64,000 bases of DNA from Cryptomeria japonica (GCF_030272615.1 NC_081411.1:43953017-44017016), one strand, 5' to 3'; positions 35,748 through 47,894 are shown, counted from the first letter of the stretch. Numbers and translations: made by a program. The notes: generated by a model from the sequence alone, not told the origin.

Positions 35748-35887
35748 GTTCAGCTTGATGTGTCAGGGTTACAGGAGTCATTTGTTGATAGTAGGGGAAT
35801 TGTGTAGGTCTTCACTTGGGATCCAGGTGGAGGAATCTATTTGTCGACGAGATTGCTTGGGGACAAGCAATTCCAGGAGGGGTGGAC

Positions 35888-37270
35888 TGTGATGTCCCCT
35901 TTTTGTTGACATCAAATATTCAATGGGATTAGCCTATTATTGACCCTCGTAGGCTAATAAGATTGAATAGAGGGTCCTTTGAGGGATGCAACTTCTCCAG
36001 TGGTCAGAGTTTTGTAGGTTTGGCTTTCGTTCGGCTTCATTTGGACTCCGTATGCATTACTTACTATTTATAGTAAGTCAGAGATGTTAGAGATGGACCC
36101 CTTTGCTATTTTTAGTAAAGGGGTATGGTCGTATGCAGCTTCATCATGTCAACTCCCAGTTCAGACGACGTTCAAAAAGGATGAGTTATAATGGATATAT
36201 TAATGTTTATTTAGTTTAAATAAACATTAATGGTTCTGCGCTTATAATATTAAGTTATAATATAAACTTTATATTATAACTTAAGTGAGGGTCGAGCTAT
36301 CAAGTTGGGGCCATTGGAATTAATTAATTAGACTCTCAAATCAAGGTAATTATTAAATGATAGAGTGCATCTAATTTTATTATCATTTAATATCATTTAA
36401 TGAGCAAAGGAGAAATCGAACTTGTGAGGGAGATGTATATATTGTCTTGAAGAATTCGAACCTCATGGTGAATTATGCATTTTGATACTCGAGAAGTTTG
36501 AGAGAGGAAGAAACCAGGGTTTCAACCTTTGCACTTTGGAGAGCATAAATTCTTCGAAGCTAGGGCATCTGAGGTGCTGAAATAATCACTGATATTTGCC
36601 ATTGGGAGTGACTTCATTCAGGGTCACTATTTATGCACAAATTGAAGAAGAATCCATGGAATGTTGAGCTGATTAATGAATTTCATCTCCAAGTTGAAAG
36701 ATCAGATTGGAGGAAACTTTGCCAATGCATTGTCATCATTTATTTTGGAAGCTGCTACAGTACCCGCGTGAACAGTGTTGCGCTACAGTAAACGCTATAG
36801 TACCTTGCCAATTTTGTGGTCTTTGTGGAGACCAAATTGGAGATGTTTGTTCAGATTTATGATGAAGATTGAATAAGGAGTCTTTGGCTGCTTCTTCTAC
36901 ATTCTGCAAACCCCCGTAGCCGCCTTCATCACCTTCAGATTGGGGTCGATTGATATTCCAGGTCTGCCCTTAAATATACATTTGTTGCCTGGGAAGTACA
37001 TGTTTTATTTGCAGAAAACTGTTTAGTAATGAGTCTAAGACTTGCTGTTGTTATTTAAGGCTGCTACGTAGGGATCCTAGTCATTGTATGTTCAGAAAAA
37101 AACGCATCTCTTATTGCTGTTACAGTCCCAATTCATATTTATGGGTAATATTCAGGTTGCCTCTGAGTCTTAGCACTAAAGGGGTATCAAGTAGATGGCT
37201 GTCATAGTCTATGATGCATAGAAATGTTCCTTACATGTATTGCCGTGTGCATAAATGCCTTCTTGGGTCA
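35888..37270 (+). repeat. 3' LTR of element A, first part
   Basis: Starts TGTGATGTCCCC right after the purine tract AGGAGGGGTGGAC. It is interrupted after 37270 by LTR B and resumes at 56144-56483, giving 1,723 bp in total, the same length as the 5' LTR. Confidence 0.9.
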
Positions 37271-37886
37271 TGTTGTGACATATTCACACATCGTCCCATT
37301 GCAAATGGGGACCCCTTTTTTTTTGCTTTCTGGGGTTTGCTTTCTAGGTTTTTAGGGTTTTGTCTATTAGCCTTTGCATTTTGAGTGTCGCTAGGGGATT
37401 TTGAGTGTCGCTAGGGGGATCACTAGGATGGCAAGCTCTGCTTGAGCTAGGGGGAGTCAACAGGTACTCCAGGTTAGGGTTTCTTTGAAAGTCTCCCTTA
37501 GGCCTAGTTTTGCTCTTGTTGCGAATAGTGTCTTGTTTGAGTTTGAGGAGGTCAATGAAGCTTGGTGAGTGAATATCCTCTTTCAAGGTCTAAGCTAGGT
37601 CAAATTGGTGAGTGATGAAGTCTGGAATGTCATCTTGTGATCTTCAAATGTCTTGAAATTTGGCTAAGTCAAGAATGTCATCCTGATCCTGAAATTTGAC
37701 TAAGTTTGGAAAATTGAAGAATCCTCCAAAAACTAGATTTTGCATTATAACTCCTGGAGGTTCGGAACCACTCTCAAACATCGTGATAGTATATATGGAA
37801 TATAACTTAAAGTAAAAGAACTTCTTTCTTATACTTAAATGTTATATTCCATATATGAATCCTGACGGAGAAACCAAAATGTCAAA

Positions 37887-39524
37887 TTTCGCTCCTGTCC
37901 CTTACAAAGTGTCCAAAGCGAAGTTCAATTTCGCTCCTGACCCTTCCAAAGAGTCCAGAGCGAATTCCTCTATAGGACTTTCTACTTTGATCCAAACTTA
38001 GAACTAACTCATTCCCAGGGATTATTGAGGGCAAAACACTTATTTGGAGTGAAGAAATATGAAAATGAAGTCAGGATTTGAGCATAAGGAGGAATTTCAC
38101 TCCCGACCCTTCCAAAGGGTCTAGAGTGAAATTCATACAAGACCCTTTTTTCTTCACAAAACCTTGAAGTGAATGCTAACTTGGACTGGAGGATGATCAG
38201 GAGAAGCCTAATGAGTTATATCCAAGCCAAAGAAGGGAGGAAAAAAGTGAAAATGAGCCTAGAAGGAAAATTTTGCTCCTGACCCTTCCAAAGGGTCCAG
38301 AGCGAAATTCATATTTCCTCTATTTTGCTCTTTAACTTGACCAAGTTTGGAACTTCTAAGGCATGGTTTGGAAGACTTGGATGCATATTTGCCTTGGAGA
38401 GGAGGTTTGAGGCGATGAAATGATGGAAATCAACCTGGAAGGAGAATTTCGCTCCTAACCCTTCCAAAGGGTCCATAGTGAAATCCTCAATTTGACCTTC
38501 TTTTTTGCCTTAAGCCCTAGGTTGATCTTGTCTTGAGCTAGTTTGATGGTGGATTGCCTTGATTATGGTGAAAGGAGCTTGAAATTGATCAAGTTTGAGG
38601 GAGAATTGGATGAATGAAGTGTGAAATCAACCAAGAATGAGGATTTCGCTCCTGACCCTTCCAAAGGGTCCAGAGCAAAATTCTTCATTAACCTGATTTG
38701 CTTCCTTGCTTAGGCTACCAACCTTGTTCCTTGGGTGTAGAATGATGTATTTTTGCCTTACAAAGAAGATTGGAGTTGAAAAGATGAAATATCAAGCCTA
38801 GAATGTGGATTTCGCTCCTGACCCTTCCAAAGGGTCCAGAGCGAAATTCCCCCAAACCTCTCATTTCTCTCAAATTTATGCCAAGACAAGTGTGGGTTAG
38901 GGTGAACTAGGATTGGAGATGTCCTTGGGCATGACTTTGAGGTGCTAGTAATCAACAAATGTGAAGGAATTGAGCAAAAACTAGGATTTTGCTCCTGACC
39001 CTTCCAAAGGGTCCATAGCGAAATTCCTAAGATAACCTATTTCCCCTTCAAAACAAGTCAATTTTGGTTTTTATGGAGTGAGGTATTCTTGCCTTGTAAG
39101 GTGAATTGGAATGAAGAAAATGAAGGATCAAGTCTAAAACTTGAATTTCGTTCCTGACCCTTCCAAAGGGTCCAGACCAAAATTCTCAACTTCACCAAAT
39201 TTGCTCATGATGAAGGCCAAGTTGTGGATTCCTAGGCTTTAGAAAGAGAAAGATAGCATATGCTTGTCTTGGAGGCATTTTGTAGTGAAGAAATGATGCA
39301 ATTTGAGCTAAAATGTAAATTTCACTCCTGAACCTTTTAAAGGGTCTAGAGCAAAATTCCTAAGTGGTCTAATATTTTGCCTAGGTCCTTGAGAAAAACC
39401 TATTCCTTGGCAATTTTGGAGGTGAATGACTTGATCTTGGTGAAGTAATGTTGAAAATGAGGTCTGATTGAGCAACTTTGTCAAAATTCGCTCCTGACCC
39501 TTCCAAAGGGTCAAGAGTGAAAAT
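37887..39524 (+). repeat. Palindromic module array of LTR B (about 11 modules)
   Basis: Modules of the form TTCGCTCCTGACCCTTC ... GGGTCCAGAGCGAAATT recur about every 160-180 bp (for example 37927, 38096, 38271, 38447, 38645, 38810, 38988, 39147, 39321, 39486). Each is an imperfect inverted repeat with arms of about 14 nt. The DNA between modules is also repetitive but much more diverged. Confidence 0.85.
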
Positions 39525-40156
39525 CTAATAGGGCATGTCCCTGGAGAGGATATTGAGCAAAATTCCATTTTGATGTCTTCTCATTAATGATTTAAGGTTG
39601 AAAATGCTATGTTGAAATGAATATGTCATATGTACTTAATCATCCTTTGATTTATTTTGCAGATAGGAGGAGATCAAGCCTGGGCAAGGATGACCTATTC
39701 CAGTCCATCATTATCAAGGACACTTCAAAGGCATGGAGGAGGACTCAAGGTGTTTTGAAGCCCTGGAAAACTACAGGTGTTCAAGAAGTTGCCAAAACCT
39801 TCACTTCACCACACTAAGGAACCACATGATGACAAAGAAAGGCTTTGCCAGCACTTCAGGGCGATATATGCTATTGGAGAAGGAAGACTTGACAATAAGG
39901 AAGCCTCATCAAGCAAAGGAAGTACATCATTCATCACGTCAGAGACTAAAAAGGATCAACCAAGTCACAAGCGTTAGACAAGGTGGCATCCCAGTCATCA
40001 TTCCTCCGATCGGATTGGTCCACCTCAACATGACCAAATTCAATGTACCTAATTTATCGAAGGCGGCACAAATTTTGGTGTACCTACCCATGCTTCCTAT
40101 TGGTCCTCACTCTTGGAATGTAATTTTCTCATTGGCTAGAGGAAGTTTGTTGTAAC

Positions 40157-40174
40157 AAACCCTAATTAGGGTTT
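40157..40174 (+). promoter_or_regulatory. Telo-box palindrome of LTR B
   Basis: AAACCCTAATTAGGGTTT. Unit C inserted exactly at its right edge, duplicating GGTTT. Confidence 0.8.
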
Positions 40175-40628
40175 TGTTGTGACCATTTCACACATCGCCC
40201 CATTAAAATGGGGACCCCCTCTTTTTTGCTCGTTTTGCTCGTCCTTCTCTCTGCTTTTTAGGGTTTTGGGTTAGTATGTCAGTCGTTTGGACTAGGGTCA
40301 AGCCTTAGGGTTTCCGTTCTGATGTTTTCAGGCCAGTGTCCAGTCCATTTTGAGACTTGTTGAGCTTCCTCCCGTAAGATGCAATTTTGAAATAAGGTGA
40401 ATTCGTCAGAGGTCAAGTGAGCCTGTCTAGGTTCAGTCGGAAATTTTGAAGGCAAGTCCAAATTTTGCCTAAGTGTTAATGAGGGAATTAAGAAATTTTG
40501 TCCGAGTGAATTTTTGACCAAATTTTGAAAATTTTAATAATCGATTCCGGGCATTGGAAAATTCTTATTTTTGCCTTGTCAAGTAGTTAAAGCCTTAAAA
40601 TCATGATATTTTGGCCTAGGGAAGCAAG

Positions 40629-42728
40629 TTCGCTCCTGTCCCTCAGCCAGGGACCAGGGCGAAAATCGTATTTCTATGCATCTTGTGAATTAATTTGTTT
40701 CATTTGTCTTGTGCAGGGTCGCCAGGAGATGTGGTCGAACGTAAATTGAAAGCTTTGAGGATTTTGAGATTCGAAAATGGCAAATTTTTGGAGTTTGAGG
40801 TCAAATCGCTCCTGTCCCTCAGTCAGGGACCAGGGCGAAATGTCTTGCCTAGGCTATTTTGACCTCATTTTGATCAAACTAAAGCGTTAAGGGCATAATG
40901 AAAGGTGAAATCAACATGACGGAGCGTCCAGACTTAGTCGTTTGCGAAGAAAAGATGAACATTTGCCCTCAAGGACAAAAATCGCTCCTATCCCTCACTG
41001 AAGGACCGGAGCTTGTTTCTCAAAATTTCACTGTCCTTGCAGGATCAAGACGATTTTTGGATTGGAAGAGATAAAGGGAGGCATGTTCTTTCCATTGAAT
41101 ATAATTTGAAGAAATTCGCAAACAAGGAAATGTGCCAGGAATAAAAAAAATCGCTCCTGTCCCCCTCACTGAAGGACCGGAGCTTAAAATCCAAAATTGT
41201 CTTGTCCTTGAAAGATTTCAATGATTTCGCAATTTAAGAAGAACAAAGGAGGTACATCTTATCAGTTGAATATAACTTAAAAGTGCTATCGTGAGGAAAA
41301 TTGGCCCTAGAAGCAAAATCGCTCCTGTCCTTCAGTCAAGGACCAGGGCGAATTTTAGTGATAGCTCCCGTCCCTCTCCCAGGGACCAGAGCGATTTTCC
41401 TTATAAGGCAAGTTTTGGGCAAAGATCAAGTAAGTTTTAAGTTTGAGGCAAGCAAAGGAGGCGTAATGAACCCATTGAAGATAATTTGAAGATTAAAAAA
41501 ACGCCAAGTGAAGTTCATGTTGTCCTAGGCGCTCCTGTCCCTCAGCCAGGGACCAGAGCGATTTCTTCCTAAGGAGAATTTCTCACCAAGATAAAACGAA
41601 TTCTATGTCAAAGGTGAATGAAAGGGAGCATGACGAGTCCGTTGAAGATAGTTTTAAGCATTGGCAAAAAGTGATTGAGCCTACAAGTGCAAGTTCGCTC
41701 CTGTCCCTCAGCCAGGGACTAGGGCGAAATCAAGATTTCCCTCCAAGTTTAAGTCACTCCAAGTCAAGGTACAAGGAGGCAATGATGTTTGGAACGCCTC
41801 GACAAAGAATGAAGTTGCAAAGACCGCCAAATGTGATGAAATTACCTAAGTTCGCTCCTGTCCCTCTCCTAGGGACCAGAGCGAAATCTCTAAGTATGCT
41901 TAAATTTTGAAGGCCACGTTCGTTTCAAGTGTTCAAGAAGGAATAAAGGACGTCGTTTTACGCCTTGAAGACAAATTGATATCAATATGATGGAGGATTT
42001 GCACTATAGACCAAAGTTCGCCCCTGTCCTTCAGTCAAGGACCAGGGCGATATTTACTAAATTGGTCATTTCTTTCAAAAAACCACGTCAAGGCAAGGTC
42101 GCACAAGGTCGCACAGGGTCGAAAATGTCTTTGAGAAGATGATATGCAAGAAACCAAACGTCAAAAAGTGATCAACTTGAGCAAAGAGGCAAATTCGCTC
42201 CTGTCCTTCAGTCAAGGACCAGGGCAATATTCATAAAATCAATCATTTTCTTTCCTAGATCACATCAAAGCAAAGTTATACAAGGTTTAAAATGTCATTT
42301 GAAAGGTGATAAACAAGAAGTGAATGTTAAAAGATCACAAATTTGAGCTAGAAACTAAAGTTCGCTCCTGTCCTCCAATCAAGGACCAGGGCGAAAACCA
42401 CCTGAAGGACAAGTTTGCTTTGCAAAGAAGAAGTTTGGCGTGTGCGAAACAAACATGGAGATCATTGCCTACCTCACGAATCAATTTGGCAACTTAGAAG
42501 ACAAAGGCCAAGGAGTAAATGCAAAATTCGCTCTGGTCCCTCAGCCAGGGACCAGGGCGATGATGATCATAAGGGGCTTTCGTCTACAACATTGAATCAA
42601 TCAAGTTTAGGATTCCTATTTAAATTGCCAATATCAACGTAAGAGATGTGGTTTTGAACGTAAAAGGTGAGAAATTCAAGAGCAAAATGCTAAATCGCTC
42701 CTGTCCCTCTCCCAGGGACCAGGGCGAT
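40629..42728 (+). repeat. Palindromic module array of C (14 modules, ~166-bp period)
   Basis: Modules TCGCTCCTGTCCCT ... AGGGACCAGGGCGA start near 40629, 40806, 40980, 41151, 41319, 41365, 41531, 41694, 41851, 42016, 42194, 42360, 42527 and 42693. Steps are 157-178 bp except one 46-bp step. The arms pair with one or two mismatches around a loop of about 5 nt. Intervening DNA shows faint repeats such as CCATTGAATATAATTTGAAG. Confidence 0.9.
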
Positions 42729-43068
42729 GTGGTTTGTACCTCTTTACATCTCCCAAATTTTGGCGCTAACATAATTTTCAAATTATATTAAATGCTAAAA
42801 ATCGATAAAATTTGAAATATTCAATTAAGTTAGCATTTAAAACTTGCGCATGAAACATTTAATTAATTAATTTTGCCTTTTAAAAAATCGAAATAATTAT
42901 TTATGAAGGCATTTAAATTAATTAATTAATTAATTAAATAAAAAGGGTGAGCGCTTGGATTTTATTTTTTATGTTTTATAAAGTCGGCCCCTATTTTTTA
43001 TTAAAATTTGTTTTTAATTGCTTTATTTTCCAAAAGTCGGCCTAGGGGAGATTAAGAGGGTAAGCACT

Positions 43069-43076
43069 TATATAAG
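43069..43076 (+). promoter_or_regulatory. TATA box of the LTR-resident gene in C
   Basis: TATATAAG follows AGTCGGCCTAGGGG and lies about 280 bp upstream of the leader-intron donor. Equivalent boxes are at 24355 in K and near 53155 in D. Confidence 0.65.
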
Positions 43077-43348
43077 GAGGTGAATTATTGCATTTTCAAA
43101 TCATCATTTAAACATTCCTTTGCATGTGATTTGGAGAAGACAAGGAGGTGCGAAATTTCATCAAAGGTAGTGCGAACTTGGTTTGTGGTGGAGCGAATTT
43201 GCCATCATCACGTTGAAGACCTCAAAAGTTGGCGAAGTTGACAAGGAAGGCATTCGCTAGAGGAAGATTACGTAGAAAACTTCAAGCTTTGATTTTGCCT
43301 AGGCGAATTGCCTTGTTTTGCATTTTTTAGAATTAGCTCTCAAAGAAG

Positions 43349-43547
43349 GTATGGCGAAGTCTTCCCTTATTTTGAATTTTGATCGTCATAGCCTTGAGTT
43401 TTGAATTTTGAAATTTTGAAATTTCAGTAGCTCAATCGTATTTAGGAAATGATAACTCAAAGACTTATCATGAAGTTTCCTAAATTTAATCTCTAATCTA
43501 TAGTTATACATTGCAAAATCTATTACTTATTATGGAATGTTGTGTAG
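43349..43547 (+). other. Leader intron of the LTR-resident gene in C
   Basis: Donor AAG|GTATGG, acceptor TGTTGTGTAG|GTG, 199 nt. It ends nine bases before the ATG. Position and splice sites are conserved in D and K. Confidence 0.65.
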
Positions 43548-43555
43548 GTGTTACA

Positions 43556-46500
43556 ATGGCGACCCCGAAGGCAGGAGCATCCACCAGTCGTCCAGCTCTT
43601 ATGAAGGAAGATCAAAAGAACGAAGAACTGGAGACCAAGATCGTGTCTAAGTGGAGCAACATTGGAGATACCAACTTGGGCAACTTCAGTACGAAGAAGT
43701 TTGGAGAGGTCCCTTACATTGGCAAGCCATCACCTATCGCCAGGAGGATAATTGAAAGTGGCATCATTAAGGCGGCTGGCTTCCCTCCAGCAGTCCAGTG
43801 CCATGAGTTGATGATCGAGTGTGCTCGCCATTATGATCCACAGTCAAGAACGATCGTGTCCAAGGAGGGAAACACTTTGGCTTATCTTTCAGAGGAAGCT
43901 ATAAGTGAGGCTTTCCATCTTCCATAGCACAGAGATATGGTCTACAAAAGCATGGAAGGAGCCAGGTCCATGTACGAAGACGATCCGGACGCTTGCCTAA
44001 GCATCATCAACAAGAACTGGTTACTTAAGAGTCGTCCTCACCTGAGCAAGATCCCGAACACACCACATAGGATCGATTTCCAGGAGGAGTACAGAGATTT
44101 GATAACAATGCTTAACCGAGTCACAAGCGCCCCTCAAGCCTTCTATTTTGAGAAGTGGATGTTCTACTTCATCCAAGTGATAGTTCAGGGAAAAGGAACA
44201 ATTCATTGGGCTAGAATGATTAGCCATTGCTTGGATGTACAGTTAAGGAGACTGAAGGCTACCAAGTCCTTCCACATGAGTTCATACGTCATATATGCCT
44301 TGATTAGGAGCTTTGAGTACGCAGGACTACCTCACAGAGGAGTGATTGGAAGAGGACCCGGCGAGGTCAGAGTTTGTGATTCCTATGTCCACTTGCATCA
44401 TCCGCCAGGAAGTAACTACAAGTTAGTTAATGATACCTTCACGATGAGCATCACCAGGACGTTGCAAGGTGGGATTCACAATAGGCTATCACAGGATGCA
44501 CAAGAGCTAGTAAAGAGGTACGGTGCTTGGTTTATCCAATTTCCGAAATTTACATATATTAGAGTGCATGGATGTCCTTCACCTCCATACATGTTGCCGA
44601 GATATCCAACAGACAGAATAGTGTTACTTGAGGTAACTAGGTAGTTGGCAGCTTATGCGAAGGCATTCAGACACAGACATGGAAATGGAGTTCCTGTGCC
44701 TATCATATTAGGCAATTCAGTTGAGGTATGTCCTAATGCTCTAGCCATGGATGATGCAGAGAAGGAGTTAGCTTTGTATTCTTTTTCATTCTTTGCCTTG
44801 AGAGAGAGCTTTGATCCATATGGATATATAGAAGAGACAGTCGGTAGAAAATATAAGCATGAGTTTCAGATAGAAGATTTTATGATGAATCTCTTAGATG
44901 ATCTTGAAGTGAAAAGAAAGATGCATTCTAGATTGCCTTTGGATTTCATCAGGAAATGCAAGATTTACAGAGTGGCTGACCAAGCTCAGGACAGTGGCAG
45001 ACATCTCCAATCATCCTATGATCAAGAAAGCAAATCAGTGAGGTTGGATTGGAATGAGCCCGAGGTTGTGGATCTAGATACTTTGATGGCTCCAGTCTTG
45101 TCTTGTACTCGCAGATGGGTTGATGTGCAGCATCAGAAATTGAGAGAGCAAGGCATAGCTATGACTTTCACCTTGGAGGAGAAACCAGCTGAAGGTGGAG
45201 CAAGTGTAAGCGAAGGTAATCCTAATCCCAGAAATGCAAGCGAAGGCAACCTTCGAAGCGCAAGTGAAGGCAATCTCCATCCAAGAGGCTCGAAGAGGAA
45301 AGAGAGACCTGAGAAAAGAGAATCTTCCAAGAAGAAGCAAGAGGCCAATCGAGATCGTTCATCCGGCGCATCTTCTCGACAAGAGAAGAGGACATTTGAG
45401 ATAGAGGAATCTATGGAATCAATGGTACAAAACGATAAAGAAGGACAGGCACCTCGAAGGTCACCAAGTGGATCTCTCCAAGATAATGAGTTGCATGAAG
45501 ATAAAGAAGATAACGAAGTAACATCTCCTCCCAGAGAAGAAGAAATATTGCCTAAGGAGATTCAGGTTAAAGAAACAAGATCGGCCATCCCAGATTGGTT
45601 AAAGGAAAGACTAACAAGGGTGATTGTGATCGAGGACGAGGACAACGTGATTGATTTAGAGAGCCTTGTTGGACATTCCCAGGAAGTGATAGAGAAGAGG
45701 AAGGCTACTAAGATGACCAAGATGATTAGAGATGAGACTGGATCCAGGAAATTGCAGATAGCTACACCGGCAGTGGACAAGTATGAAGGTGAGATCCTTG
45801 CTGAAGAATATGATGTAGAGACTTTTGAGCTTGGTCCACTCACAGCCGAGCAGACACTAGATGATGCTACCGATTCATTTGAGGCATTGAAAGACAAGCT
45901 TAGGGAAGAAATGGAGAAAAATAGAAAGCTTGAGAGAGAGGTCGGTGCATGGAGAACATATTTCAGCCATCTCAATCAGCCTTTAGGACGTCAGGATCCA
46001 GCAAGATCACCTGTACAGGCACTTCCCCTTCAATCAATTGGTGAGGCAGAGAGAGTCAGGAGCTTGGTCCAGCTTATGAGCTCTTGGATTGACAAATCTC
46101 ATACAGTTGCCATGGAATTTGCAACGAGGATGATGCAGACCATTCATAGGGCTATCCAGGTTCTTGAGATCATCCACAATTTGATGATAACGGTAGCCGC
46201 CTTTGCTCATACTAAAGATGTTATCATTCCTGTCTTGCAAGTAATCAGACAAACATCAAGGAAGGTCCTAGTGCAGGAAAAGATCATGGATGGAGGACCT
46301 CATAGTTTACTTCAGTGGTCGACCTTACTCCAGATGAAGGAAGTTCTCTTCGAGGACATCAGTACTAGATGCAGTCATGTTGAGGAGGTTATCCACCCGA
46401 TCCAGGACAGAGTGTTTGAGGTACTACGTACCATTCTTGGCAGGAGGATCGAAGTTGAGACAGATGTGGATTTGCAGGAATTGGAGGAAAGAGTTAAGGT

Positions 46501-46774
46501 CATCTTTTGCAAAGATGCAAATGTTATCACTGATGAGCAGCGAGACCAGATGTTTGCTACCATGCTCCTGATTGAGAAGACTAAGGAACTTGAACCTGAA
46601 TGGGACGCTGCTCTTCTCAAGGCATTTGATCAGGTCATCCACTTGGAAGAAAGAATGAGGAATCTTCCCGAGATTCCAATTGCTGAGATCGAAGGAATCG
46701 TCTCCAGATTCATTGCATATGCTAAAAAGGAGCATTGGAAAGGGAATAAGATTCTAGATGAGAGGTTGTTATAG
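43556..46774 (+). pseudogene. LTR-resident protein (copy in C), two internal stops
   Basis: Begins MATPKAGASTSRPALMKEDQ and stays in one frame for 1,073 codons. In-frame TAG stops replace Glu124 (43925) and Gln363 (44642), and a third TAG at 46772 replaces a Gln near the natural end; D has GAG, CAG and CAG there. No frameshift exists, so decay is recent. The conserved N-terminal region (about 1-380) includes LSEEAISEAFHLP, FEKWMFYFIQVIVQGKGTIH and MSSYVIYALIRSFEYAGLP. A SEGN(L/P) repeat (about 551-575) and a basic KRKE/KKKQ stretch (about 578-600) precede an acidic linker and a helical C-terminus. The N-terminal pattern recalls plant mobile domain-like proteins carried by retrotransposons, but this is uncertain. 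Confidence 0.8.
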
Positions 46775-46885
46775 ATGACATGGCACCTTAATTGTCATTG
46801 GTCTATGTCTCCTAGATTTTTGTGCCAAATTTAATATTTGGCTATGCATTTAATATTGTTCAGTAAAAAGGGGGCTATTTGTAAT

Positions 46886-46975
46886 AAACCCTAATTAGGG
46901 TTTAGGTTTCATAATCTTGGCCATTGATCTTCTTTCGATCTGGACCGTTCATTGTAATTGAGTATGCTATTTATA
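46886..46975 (+). promoter_or_regulatory. LTR promoter of C: telo-box palindrome and TATA box
   Basis: AAACCCTAATTAGGGTTT at 46886-46903 and TATTTATA at 46968-46975, downstream of the resident gene. This is a second promoter within the same LTR and would start the element's own transcript. Confidence 0.7.
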
Positions 46976-47894
46976 CCCTCATTTCTTTCATTTTGTAACT
47001 AGAAAAATTAGAGAAGAGTTATGTATTAGAGAATTAGAGAGATATTAGAGATTAGCAATTTGATTTGTAGCAAGATTGAGCTTTGAGGAAGGAATTTCAA
47101 ACAATTGTTGTACATGATGGCTTTGAGATCAATAAAATATTGAAATTATGGTGTTTTATTGCTATTCTTGTGGTTATCTTCATGGTTGTTCACTTTCTTG
47201 AATCATTCTCAATCAAGGTAGTGTTTTAGTTCGAAGGACAAAGTGTTGGACTTGATCTTTGGTAGGATTCACTTTCCAAACCACTAGCTTCTTGTTGATT
47301 GTAGGAACGCATTGCGTGGTCAACTGGATAAACTTGAATCGTTTAAACCTTCAATCGTTGTTATATCTTGGATATGTGCCTTCGTGGTAGTGTCCTTGAT
47401 CTTTGATGTATTGAAAAATCATTTGTTACCTTAGAAGATCGCATCAATTTCAATTAAGTTGTTATTTTATGGCAATATTGAAGTTGGTAGAATCTTGCCA
47501 AGTCTCGTTCACATTGAGTCATTCTTAGGGTTAGACTAGACTAGATCTCTTGCAAACCCTACTCTTTTGATATTTTTTGAGAACTTGTTTAGTTTAGGAA
47601 ATTCTTCGGAAACGTAAGGCCCTTTGATGACACAGCAATCACAACGACCATTGGTGCTTATCCACACGTAGAGACCCTACTAAAAAGAACATTGGAGTCA
47701 CCCTAACCGATCCTTCTTGCGATATCTTCAGCAGTTAGAGACTTTATTCAAGAGAGGATAAGATGCCTTTGGGTATTTTATTCTGTGTATGATTGTGTAC
47801 AAAATACACGTCAACAGGTTTCTATCTTATAATCCTAGCCATTGATTCTAAGACAATCAGAGCCGTCTGTGTGTAAAGGGTTCTCTATATAAAG

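Larger units (their letters stand above)
40175..47816 (+). mobile_element. C: gene-bearing LTR unit, 7,642 bp, plus orientation
   Basis: Starts TGTTGTGACCATTTCACACA, ends ACACGTCAACA, and is flanked by a perfect 5-bp duplication GGTTT (40170-40174 and 47817-47821). It has no internal direct repeat of its ends, so it behaves as a single (solo) LTR. In order it has 14 palindromic modules (40629-42728), TATA box (43069), leader intron (43349-43547), a 1,073-codon frame with nonsense mutations (43556-46774), telo-box (46886), second TATA box (46968) and R/U5. LTR K has the same order with the coding part deleted. Confidence 0.88.

Noticed and set aside
40629-42728. CRISPR-like array: regularly spaced palindromic repeats
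   Set aside because: The repeats are imperfect, the spacers are about 130 bp and related to each other, there are no cas genes, and the context is a plant retrotransposon LTR.
43556-46774. A host gene captured by accident in C
   Set aside because: Homologous copies at the same position in C, D, F and K show it is a stable part of the LTR family.
40175-47816. Unit C as an ordinary element with its ORF between two short LTRs
   Set aside because: No direct repeat of either end occurs inside C, and LTR K and element E1 show that the same ends bound a single LTR. Genome-wide copies are still needed to settle this.
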